Shown here: positions 1 through 5,351 of the stretch, one piece after another
How positions within the stretch are numbered: position 1 is the first letter of the stretch
Layout: every line of letters begins with the position of its first letter
Assembly (NCBI GenBank): GCA_049616325.1
Contig: JBMZHG010000045.1
Coordinates: 1-12,466, forward strand
DNA from: UBA11663 sp049616325
Lineage (GTDB): Bacteria; Bacteroidota; Bacteroidia; Flavobacteriales_D; Sanyastnellaceae
Reading direction: 5' to 3'
Length of the DNA stretch: 12,466 bases
The notes under the pieces: generated by a model
Database searches by the model: none
What the model saw: the letters and a program-made list of their open reading frames with translations, nothing else
Told to the model about the DNA's origin: nothing
Made by a program: the position numbers and the translations under genes

Positions 1-19
1 TCAAATCCCCTACGGGCTA
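1..19 (+). tRNA. 3' end of a tRNA-Glu gene (partial, cut by window edge)
   Basis: The first 19 bases fit the 3' part of a tRNA: a TCAAAT T-loop remainder, a CCCCT T-stem strand, an ACGGGCT acceptor strand and a discriminator A at 19, with CC following and the final A of CCA not encoded. From memory, Bacteroidota tRNA-Glu(UUC) genes end with CCCCTACGGGCTA, so Glu is the best assignment. A strong hairpin terminator follows at once, as is usual for a tRNA transcript. The 5' part lies outside the window, so identity cannot be confirmed from the anticodon. Confidence 0.6.
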
Positions 20-22
20 CCT

Positions 23-50
23 AAAAAGACCCTTTGAGGGGTCTTTTTTT
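23..50 (+). terminator. Rho-independent terminator after the tRNA end
   Basis: AAAAAGACCC (23-32) pairs with GGGTCTTTTT (39-48) around a six-base loop, followed by further T's to 50. The A-run before the stem would serve as a U-tract on the minus strand, so it may work in both directions. Confidence 0.75.
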
Positions 51-177
51 GTGCCCAAACCCTTGATTTTACTGGTGTTTCGGAGGTTTTCGTTCTGAAA
101 AAGTATGTAGCCCTGAACGGGCTATGACTAATTTTAAAGTGCTGATAACAAGGTTTTTGTGTTAAGGCGAGATTTCT

Positions 178-201
178 AAACGTCCCACAAAACGCCCCAC
201 A
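178..201 (+). repeat. 24-base direct repeat, copy 1
   Basis: This unit is two nearly identical 12-mers in tandem, AAACGTCCCACA then AAACGCCCCACA, differing at one base. An exact copy of all 24 bases lies at 1224-1247. The pair brackets the gene at 469-1146, in the same orientation. The match ends on the next base (A at 202, T at 1248). Confidence 0.85.
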
Positions 202-468
202 AGAACGTCCGAAACACAATTCCGGCGTTTATTCTGGGCATAACAAACTCAGTTGTCTCGTGCTAACCGAACAAGAATTTCTACTCATTGAAATTCATTA
301 CGTGGAGGCTTGAGCGGGAGTGTCATCTTCTAAACGTGGCGCCAATTGTGGTCTCACAAACTTGAACGGGTTTCAAATTCCGTTGAGGCCTTTTTTTAAG
401 CCTGGTTTTTCTCGACGGTTGGCGTGCGAAATTGGTACAGTTGGTTAAAGGAAAAAAGGGTACATTTC

Positions 469-1146
469 ATGAATAAAACAATTCAATCACCAATGAAAAA
501 CATCATATTTCTCACTGTTCTCCTTTCGTTTCAGGTCCTTGGGTTTTCACAAACGAATTTTTATGAGGATCCCCGATTTCCAGCCCTTGCGGCGACTCAC
601 GAAACGATTGCCATTTTGCCTTTCGACGCGACTGTTACCTTGCGCCCTCGACAAATGAAGGATATTTCGCCAGAGCAATTGGAGCGTATGGAGATTGCTG
701 AAGGGGAGGGGATTCAGGGCGCGATGCACTCGTGGTTCCTGAAACGTAAAAAGCGTGGTTCCTTAAAAGTAGATGTTCAAGCTCCGAACGTGACCCGAGC
801 AAAATTGCTCAAAGCAGGGGTTACGCCAGAAATGCTTCCAGCCTATGAACCCCAAGAAATCTGTGAAATTTTGGGGATCGACGCGATAATTATGGGCACG
901 TTTGAAACGAATAAGCCCATGTCACAAGGGGCAGCCATTGCGCTTGGCGTCCTTTTTGGAGTCGGCGGTTCAACTGAAAAGGCGGTTGTAAACCTTAGCA
1001 TCTATGAAGGGGAAAATGGGGAATTGATGTGCTCGTATCTCAAAAACTTGAATGGTGGTCTGGGATCATCCTCAGAAGATTTAATCAATGTTCTGATGAG
1101 AAAAGCGTCCCGCAGAATTGCATACACCAAATCAGTAATGGATTGA
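469..1146 (+). CDS. Small exported protein with CsgG/LpoB-like fold features (hypothetical)
   Basis: A 225-residue protein of unknown function. Residues 10-28 form a signal peptide (Lys-Asn, hydrophobic core, cut likely before Gln28), so it is probably periplasmic or outer-membrane associated, without a lipobox Cys. The mature part has an IAILPFD strand (47-53), an acidic-basic helical middle, LGIDAIIMGTF (135-145), a small glycine-rich hydrophobic stretch (153-167), then VNLSIYEGENGELM (174-187). That order recalls the CsgG/LpoB/FlgO group of nucleotide-binding-like envelope proteins, but this is a fold impression. I chose ATG 469, which follows a purine-rich AAAGGAAAAAAGGG. ATG 493 directly before the signal peptide is equally possible, and GTG 424 less likely. 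Sampled 60-base rows have 23-30 G+C against 44 in the esterase gene, and the gene lies between repeats, so transfer is likely. Confidence 0.75.
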   Translation: MNKTIQSPMKNIIFLTVLLSFQVLGFSQTNFYEDPRFPALAATHETIAILPFDATVTLRPRQMKDISPEQLERMEIAEGEGIQGAMHSWFLKRKKRGSLKVDVQAPNVTRAKLLKAGVTPEMLPAYEPQEICEILGIDAIIMGTFETNKPMSQGAAIALGVLFGVGGSTEKAVVNLSIYEGENGELMCSYLKNLNGGLGSSSEDLINVLMRKASRRIAYTKSVMD

Positions 1147-1223
1147 ATAATTGAGAGCCATAACTGATGACGTTCTATGTCTTGTTTTTGATTTGGCCTT
1201 AATCCTGCCCTTGATGATATTCA

Positions 1224-1247
1224 AAACGTCCCACAAAACGCCCCACA
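1224..1247 (+). repeat. 24-base direct repeat, copy 2
   Basis: Exact copy of 178-201, made of the same two 12-base units. It starts 77 bases after the stop of the gene at 469-1146 and 61 bases separate it from the tRNA-end copy at 1309-1321. Confidence 0.85.
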
Positions 1248-1308
1248 TGGTGTGAGCAACCTGTGAATTGTCAGCAATGGCAGGGGACTGAGATGTTGGG
1301 TGTGTTGT

Positions 1309-1321
1309 CCCTACGGGCTAC
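1309..1321 (+). repeat. 13-base copy of the tRNA-Glu 3' end (possible att site)
   Basis: CCCTACGGGCTAC here is identical to 8-20, the T-stem and acceptor end of the partial tRNA. No T-loop precedes it, so it is not a tRNA gene. Like the first copy it is followed by a terminator. A duplicated tRNA 3' end is the normal footprint left by tyrosine-recombinase integration at a tRNA, and the AT-rich gene lies between the two copies. At 13 bases the core is short and chance or other rearrangement is possible. Confidence 0.55.
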
Positions 1322-1328
1322 AAGCAAG

Positions 1329-1355
1329 AAAGGCACCCAACCGGGTGCCTTTTTT
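1329..1355 (+). terminator. Rho-independent terminator
   Basis: AAAGGCACCC (1329-1338) pairs perfectly with GGGTGCCTTT (1343-1352) around AACC, with T's to 1355. It follows the 13-base tRNA-end copy in the way expected of the original tRNA terminator. Confidence 0.8.
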
Positions 1356-1403
1356 GCGTTCAATCCGGCGCGGAAAGCTTGCTTTACGGTGGCGGGAGGA
1401 ACG

Positions 1404-1438
1404 CAAAAAAAGGCCGCCGCCCTCGGCGGCGTGCCTTT
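1404..1438 (-). terminator. GC-rich terminator, minus strand
   Basis: AAAGGC-CGCCGCC (1409-1421) pairs with GG-CGGCG-GCCTTT (1425-1438) with one bulged T at 1432. The A-run 1404-1411 becomes the U-tract when read on the minus strand. It could end the deiminase transcript about 140 bases past its stop, or a separate small RNA. Confidence 0.65.
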
Positions 1439-1574
1439 CGCAGCTTGGGTAACGAGCCTCCTCCCGGGTTCACCGACCGAAGGGAGGTAATCCCATGCAA
1501 CTGCAACACGAATTCCCCGCTTTCCCCGAGAGGCGGGGGTTTTGCTTCTAGCCCTCGTTGGGCCTAGACGTTGG

Positions 1575-2819
1575 TCACTCCGCGATCAGTACTTTTTCAG
1601 TGCGTCCATTTACGTATCGCTTGATGTAGAAATGCCCTGGTTGAGGAGAGTGCACCTCGCGCCCTAGGAGATCGATGAAATGGAGGATGCCTCCATGTTG
1701 TTGGACGGGTGTCAGTTCCTCGAGGTAAAGGCTTCCTGTACCAAGCGGCTGTTGCTGGGTGACACAGTGGACCATGCCTCCCCATTGAAGCATGTTTTGA
1801 CAGTTGATGCCGATGGCGGTTCGCGAAGGATAGAGGGTCTGTATGATTTCTAGGGAGACAGCATCCATGGGGTCATTGTATTCTGGGACGAGTACAACCG
1901 CATTGCCGACGTAATAATTCACGTAGGAGCTGCGAAACCCCAGGTTCAGGCCCCATGTTGTTTGCACCGGGTATTGCGTCAGCGGCAGATTGACACGGAT
2001 GTAGGGTGTTCCCGCCGCATTCTCCGCTTGGTCAATGATGTTTCGGTCGCCCGCCGCGACATTCCAGTATGCCAGGTCCGAGTTGCTCATGGTGACCATG
2101 GTATGGTCTCCCGTGAATTTGACAAACCCATCGATGTGTTGGTCAGTGATGTCCTCGTTTCCCCCAAACTGACCGTCCAACCAAATGACCTGTTCCACTC
2201 CCAAGTAGGTCTCGAAGTAGCTTTCAATATCAGCCTCTGTCAGTCCTGGGTTTCGGTCGTCTCCAGTAACCGACGAGCGTGTCGCCATCAAGGTGCCTTG
2301 ACCGTCAATTTCAATGGCTCCTCCTTCGAGCACCACTGCGCTGAGATCAATTGCAGGGCAATCCAACTGATTGGCGACGACCAAGGGAACGGCATCATCC
2401 AGCACGAACGGAGCGTCTCCGCCCCAACCATTGAACCCCCAGTCCAATACCACCCATTGTCCTTGTTCGTCTTCCACAAAAATGGGGCCGTTGTCCCTCA
2501 CCCAAAAGTCATCGGTGGGGCACACGTACATGTCGACTTGAGACATGTCGACCTGAGCGCCTTCAAGCAGCGCTGAGATGTGAGAGACTTCATCCTCGTT
2601 GTAGGCGATGATGTGCACACGCTCTGCCAATGACAATGCAACCGTCATTTCGATCCAACTCGATTCCACCTCTTCAGCACCTGAACCATACGTGTAGTTG
2701 TGCGGCCATTGAAGCCAAGTTCCTTCGTGCATGGATTCCTCGCTGGGCATGGTGTACTGGGCGAGTGCAGGATATGTACCGACCCAACACAAGAACAACA
2801 AGGGACGCATCAAATGCAT
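1575..2819 (-). CDS. Secreted agmatine/peptidylarginine deiminase-family protein
   Basis: A 414-residue member of the guanidine-deiminating (COG2957) family, which hydrolyses agmatine or arginine side chains to carbamoyl/citrulline products plus ammonia. Visible family motifs are TWLQWPH (34-40), FWVRDNGP (105-112), EGGAIEIDG (165-173), the HID motif with His228 and Asp230, and the GGMVHC block with the likely nucleophile Cys352. A signal peptide ends at ALA-Q (residue 20/21), so the enzyme is exported, unlike cytosolic agmatine deiminases. The last ~45 residues (DLLGREV...YVNGRTEKVLI) resemble a short type A T9SS sorting tail, the architecture of the Porphyromonas peptidylarginine deiminase. 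ATG 2819 is four bases from a -7-like box; Met4 (2810) is the alternative. Substrate (free agmatine or protein arginine) is undecided. Confidence 0.88.
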   Translation of the reverse strand: MHLMRPLLFLCWVGTYPALAQYTMPSEESMHEGTWLQWPHNYTYGSGAEEVESSWIEMTVALSLAERVHIIAYNEDEVSHISALLEGAQVDMSQVDMYVCPTDDFWVRDNGPIFVEDEQGQWVVLDWGFNGWGGDAPFVLDDAVPLVVANQLDCPAIDLSAVVLEGGAIEIDGQGTLMATRSSVTGDDRNPGLTEADIESYFETYLGVEQVIWLDGQFGGNEDITDQHIDGFVKFTGDHTMVTMSNSDLAYWNVAAGDRNIIDQAENAAGTPYIRVNLPLTQYPVQTTWGLNLGFRSSYVNYYVGNAVVLVPEYNDPMDAVSLEIIQTLYPSRTAIGINCQNMLQWGGMVHCVTQQQPLGTGSLYLEELTPVQQHGGILHFIDLLGREVHSPQPGHFYIKRYVNGRTEKVLIAE

Positions 2820-2823
2820 GTGA

Positions 2824-2831
2824 TAAAGCTA
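2824..2831 (-). promoter_or_regulatory. -7 box of the deiminase gene
   Basis: TAGCTTTA on the minus strand lies four bases before ATG 2819, matching the TAnnTTTG pattern in six positions of eight. It predicts a very short or absent leader. No clear -33 TTTG was found. Confidence 0.4.
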
Positions 2832-2836
2832 GGCAT

Positions 2837-2908
2837 GGCTCCGTACGCACAGGGGTGAGGATGCGAGGTTTTCATCCTGGTAGCAGGGGTTCAAACCCCA
2901 TGTCGTAA
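2837..2908 (+). pseudogene. Degenerate tRNA-Glu(UUC)-like sequence
   Basis: An anticodon-arm-like segment (CGAGG 2864-2868, loop TTTTCAT 2869-2875 with anticodon TTC, CCTGG 2876-2880) is followed by a TAGC variable region and a T-arm-like AGGGGTTCAAACCCC (2885-2899). The upstream GGCTCCGT (2837-2844) and AGGGGTGAGGA (2851-2861) also resemble tRNA-Glu. It looks broken: a G-G mismatch in the anticodon stem, a poor D-stem, a six-base T-loop, and a 3' end (TGTCGTA) that cannot pair with the 5' end. The similarity rests on my recollection of Bacteroidota tRNA-Glu. It is probably a remnant, lying upstream of the deiminase gene and downstream of the small membrane protein pair. Confidence 0.5.
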
Positions 2909-2926
2909 GTGAGATCCCAATGAACC

Positions 2927-3376
2927 TCACTCGTTGGTGCCGACCGGGATGCGGTCCGTCGCCATCAAAAAGATGCCGACCAGCGGAAGCACTGCAAGGA
3001 TGCCGTGGTAGGTCGCCGCAATCGTTTTGGTTCCCTCCGTCAACTCCAAGCTCGCAGGCATGGACTGGATGAGCAGGACTCCGAAGAGGTTGACGATGCT
3101 CAACGTGAGAAACACCTTGATGGCGAACGACTTGAACACCTTGGATCCGTCGTAATTCAATTTGTTGGGAAAGGCCACAATCGCTTGGCAAAACCAAATC
3201 GCAGCGAGGGCCAAATGTTGGATGTCCCCGTTGCTCGCGTAGGTGGTGAGCTCGTTGGGAATGACAATCAAGGCGTACAGGAAGTAGCCGAGCAGAAAAA
3301 AGAAACGGTTGCGGCGAATGACGCCAAACAAAGCCAGGGCCGTCGGAATGCCGGCCACGATCACCAATGGATTCAT
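2927..3376 (-). CDS. Small multi-pass membrane protein, unknown function
   Basis: A 149-residue hydrophobic protein I do not recognise. It has about five candidate membrane helices (roughly 2-20, 24-44, 54-70, 84-106 and 119-140), with short polar links such as RRNR (21-24), NYDGSKVFKS (74-83) and the segment SLELTEGTK (109-117). There is no signal peptide separate from the first helix and no catalytic motif. It follows the gene at 3792-3403 on the same strand after 26 bases and has no -7 box of its own, so the two are probably co-transcribed. Function cannot be inferred from the neighbours. Confidence 0.8.
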   Translation of the reverse strand: MNPLVIVAGIPTALALFGVIRRNRFFFLLGYFLYALIVIPNELTTYASNGDIQHLALAAIWFCQAIVAFPNKLNYDGSKVFKSFAIKVFLTLSIVNLFGVLLIQSMPASLELTEGTKTIAATYHGILAVLPLVGIFLMATDRIPVGTNE

Positions 3377-3402
3377 GGGGTAAAGGTTGGGGTTGAGAAC
3401 AA

Positions 3403-3792
3403 TTACTTCGCCTTGAAGTAGCCGTAAAGGGCCAGCACGAAGAACACCATGTCAGGCGCGACCATCTCGATGCCGAAGTTCATCAGCTCGCTCTGGCCGA
3501 TAACCATGTTCATCACGACAAACATTGCGGCGATGCCGATGAGGTAGGCGAGGAGGATGGTTTTGGCCACCGCAATGCCTGCCTTCCGAGAGGCCAACAG
3601 CAGAATGCCAATCATGAAGAAGGCGTGTCCGACACCCACGTGCATGTTGGTGGCGAGGTGAACAAGGTTGGCGTCGCCCGCGTAGGATTCGGCCAGGGCC
3701 ATCTCCGCCATGGAGGACGCAAAGAACATGGCCATGCAGCCAATGAGGGTTTGGTACACACCAAGAATGGTGAGCGTTGTGGAAGTTTTCAT
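3403..3792 (-). CDS. Small four-helix membrane protein, unknown function
   Basis: A 129-residue protein, not recognised. Four hydrophobic helices are visible (about 6-25, 52-68, 76-98, 110-126), with a polar loop at 29-50 (AEMALAESYAGDANLVHLATN) and a histidine-containing HVGVGH at the start of helix 2. The reading frame is open further upstream, to 3837, but ATG 3792 (MKTSTTL) is chosen because it starts right at the first helix and a promoter-like element lies within the longer reading. It leads a two-gene minus-strand unit with the protein at 3376-2927. Two palindromes in the upstream divergent region suggest a regulated promoter. Confidence 0.8.
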   Translation of the reverse strand: MKTSTTLTILGVYQTLIGCMAMFFASSMAEMALAESYAGDANLVHLATNMHVGVGHAFFMIGILLLASRKAGIAVAKTILLAYLIGIAAMFVVMNMVIGQSELMNFGIEMVAPDMVFFVLALYGYFKAK

Positions 3793-3816
3793 GAAATAAA
3801 GCGTAAGGGTTGGTCG

Positions 3817-3847
3817 CAAAGTAGTGCAGCGTAACAAAAGTTACAAA
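3817..3847 (-). promoter_or_regulatory. Bacteroidota-type promoter for the small membrane protein pair
   Basis: On the minus strand TTTG (3847-3844), a 20-base spacer, then TACTTTG (3823-3817), close to TTTG-N19/20-TAnnTTTG. It lies 24 bases before ATG 3792. Confidence 0.4.
3831..3844. promoter_or_regulatory. Palindrome within the promoter spacer (operator candidate)
   Basis: GTAAC-AAAA-GTTAC is a perfect inverted repeat lying between the -33 and -7 boxes of the minus-strand promoter, where a bound protein would block or modify initiation. Regulator unknown. Confidence 0.35.
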
Positions 3848-3852
3848 CCCCG

Positions 3853-3867
3853 CAGGTTCAGAACCTG
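3853..3867. promoter_or_regulatory. 15-base palindrome in the divergent region (operator candidate)
   Basis: CAGGTTC-A-GAACCTG has perfect seven-base arms. It sits just upstream of the minus-strand promoter and about 40 bases before the -7 box of the esterase gene, so one regulator could serve both directions. Confidence 0.4.
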
Positions 3868-3906
3868 ATTGTTCCGCAGTGAAGGGGCTAGGGGCCGAGC
3901 GGGATG

Positions 3907-3913
3907 TACTTTG
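3907..3913 (+). promoter_or_regulatory. -7 box of the esterase gene
   Basis: TACTTTG lies four bases before ATG 3918. This position argues against the earlier in-frame start at 3879 and predicts a leaderless mRNA. Confidence 0.45.
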
Positions 3914-3917
3914 CAGC

Positions 3918-5351
3918 ATGCGGATCGCTCTTGCGTTGTGGTTGGTGTTGGCGACTTGTGCCGAGTTGGTGCTGGGTTTTTTCACTTTGGGGGCGTTGGG
4001 CATGTCGCCGATGATGTTCACCTCTGCCGAGGTGTTCGGCGATCCCAAGGCTTGGGGGTTGATCGGCAGCCTGGTCCTTGCTTTGGGTGCGCTTGGTCTG
4101 GGGTTGGTGCTTCAATGGTTGTTTTTCGCCCTGAAGAAACCCGTTGCCGCGGTGGTGTTCAGCGTGGCGCCGTTTGTCGTCCTCGCGGCGCTCGCAGGCT
4201 TGCAGAAGCAGATTTTGACCGAAGCGTCGCCGCCCTCGGATTTCGTGCCCAACCGGCCGTACACGGTGGTGAAGTTTCAGCTGCACGCTCCTGGGTTGTC
4301 AACGGATTCGGCCGTGTTCGTCGCGGGCTCTCCCGCCGGATGGGGTCCTTGGCGGCCTGACGGGCTGCGCATGGAGTACGTGGGGGGCCAAACCTGGGAG
4401 AAGTCCGCTTGGGTGGAAGATGCCACCCTCGAATTCAAGTACACTTTGGGAACGTGGGACCACGAAGCCTTGGATCGGGATGGCTTCAAGCGAGGCAACG
4501 CGACGATTGTCCTGGACCGCGACACGCTGCTGGTGGACACCGTCACGGGGTGGAGTTCTTCTGAATCCGCGCCACGGGTGGTGGGCCAAATCACGGGCCG
4601 CCTCGATTCCCTCGGCGAGTTTACACCGCCGGGGCTGTTGCCGCGCAACGTTTGGTTGTGGTGGCCTCCCGAGACGGATCCGCCGACGCCCGTCTCGCGC
4701 CTCGTCGTGATGCACGACGGCCAAAACGTCGTCGATCCGGCCACCGCCAACTTCGGGGTGGATTGGGGCGTCGACGAGGTGCTGGACAGGCTCGTTCGGG
4801 AGGGGGAGGTGCCGCGAACGGCTGTGCTTGCCGTCGCCTGCACCGCTGACCGGTCCAGCGATTATGGTCCGGGCCCGGACGGAGCGACCTACGTGGCATG
4901 GCTCGCCGAGGAACTCGTTCCGCGCGTCCGTTCGATGGCCGGCATGTCACGGGACCTGCCCGTCACCGTGGCCGGCGCCTCGATGGGGGGACTGATCTCC
5001 TTCATCGCGGCCGAGCGGCACCCCGACGTCTTCGCTTCCGCCATGTGCATGTCCCCGGCCTTTGCCTACAACGGCTTCAGCTACGTCGATTCGTTGCGCG
5101 CCCGCGACTGGGCTGGAACCCGCGTGCCTGTGTGGATTGACAACGGCTCGGTAGGACTCGAGGCGCAATTGCAGCCGGGGGTCGACGACATGGGAGCGTA
5201 CCTCGATTCGTTGCAGCAGACCTTCACTGTGCGGGCGTACCGCGGGGCGAAGCACTTCGAGTCGGACTGGGGGGCGCGGTTTGGCGAGGCGCTGTTGTGG
5301 TTGACGTCCCACGAGTCCGCGCACCCCGCGGGCCGTCAGTCGGCGCCCTGA
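3918..5351 (+). CDS. Membrane-anchored esterase with starch-binding-like domain
   Basis: A 477-residue protein in three parts. Residues 1-95 carry three hydrophobic segments (about 2-28, 46-71, 75-95) that anchor it in the membrane. Residues ~115-212 look like a CBM20/CBM48-type beta domain (VKFQLHAP, FVAGSPAGWGPW, LEFKYTLGTWDHEA). Residues ~242-462 are an esterase D/enterochelin-esterase-like alpha/beta hydrolase (PF00756 type), with HDGQN (266-270), the nucleophile elbow GASMGG with Ser355, a probable acid Asp408 in WIDNG and His446 in the KHFESDW motif. The active-site triad is therefore complete. Substrate is unknown; relatives cleave acyl esters, including sugar and siderophore esters. 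ATG 3918 is preferred over the in-frame 3879 because a -7 box lies between them. The 3' end overlaps the convergent CIA30 gene by 16 bases. Confidence 0.85.
   Translation: MRIALALWLVLATCAELVLGFFTLGALGMSPMMFTSAEVFGDPKAWGLIGSLVLALGALGLGLVLQWLFFALKKPVAAVVFSVAPFVVLAALAGLQKQILTEASPPSDFVPNRPYTVVKFQLHAPGLSTDSAVFVAGSPAGWGPWRPDGLRMEYVGGQTWEKSAWVEDATLEFKYTLGTWDHEALDRDGFKRGNATIVLDRDTLLVDTVTGWSSSESAPRVVGQITGRLDSLGEFTPPGLLPRNVWLWWPPETDPPTPVSRLVVMHDGQNVVDPATANFGVDWGVDEVLDRLVREGEVPRTAVLAVACTADRSSDYGPGPDGATYVAWLAEELVPRVRSMAGMSRDLPVTVAGASMGGLISFIAAERHPDVFASAMCMSPAFAYNGFSYVDSLRARDWAGTRVPVWIDNGSVGLEAQLQPGVDDMGAYLDSLQQTFTVRAYRGAKHFESDWGARFGEALLWLTSHESAHPAGRQSAP

Larger units (their letters stand above)
22..468. 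other. Intergenic stretch between tRNA end and first gene
   Basis: I find no convincing complete gene in these 447 bases. Contents: the terminator at 23-50; a perfect hairpin TAGCCC-TGAAC-GGGCTA at 108-124 whose ACGGGCTA part (117-124) repeats the tRNA acceptor sequence at 12-19; the first copy of the 24-base repeat (178-201); and a weak AACGG...CCGTT inverted repeat at 365-369/380-384. One plus-strand frame stays open from 149 to a stop at 311-313 without a start codon and reads NVPQNAPQ across the 24-base repeat. It could be the decayed tail of a larger gene, possibly a recombinase, but I cannot show this. Base composition is AT-richer than the rest of the window. Confidence 0.5.
1147..1574. 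other. Intergenic stretch rich in repeats and hairpins
   Basis: These 428 bases hold no gene I can support. They contain repeat copy 2 (1224-1247), the 13-base tRNA-end copy (1309-1321), a plus-strand terminator (1329-1355), a GC-rich minus-strand terminator (1404-1438), a CCTCCC/GGGAGG stem (1460-1465 with 1482-1487) enclosing a small GGT/ACC stem, a CCCCGC/GCGGGG stem (1515-1520 with 1533-1538) followed by TTTT, and a CTAG-CCC...GGG-CTAG hairpin (1548-1567) just past the deiminase stop. Read on the minus strand, 1500-1404 would be a structured transcript ending in a terminator, so a small RNA or a long deiminase 3' UTR is possible. Confidence 0.5.

Noticed and set aside
10..219. 69-codon minus-strand open frame at the left edge
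   Set aside because: It covers the tRNA end, its terminator and the 24-base repeat; cysteine-rich reading of the repeat, no start signal.
365..384. Possible T-arm-like GGGTTTCAAATTCC segment
   Set aside because: The stem does not pair in the tRNA register and no anticodon arm lies upstream, so it is not a tRNA.
1263..1490. 75-codon plus-strand open frame across the terminators
   Set aside because: It runs through the tRNA-end copy and two strong hairpin terminators, has no promoter or start signal and no protein-like composition. It is a read-through of structured non-coding DNA.
1962..2576. 204-codon plus-strand frame antisense to the deiminase gene
   Set aside because: The opposite strand encodes a deiminase with all catalytic motifs. 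This frame has no motif or start signal and is a composition effect.
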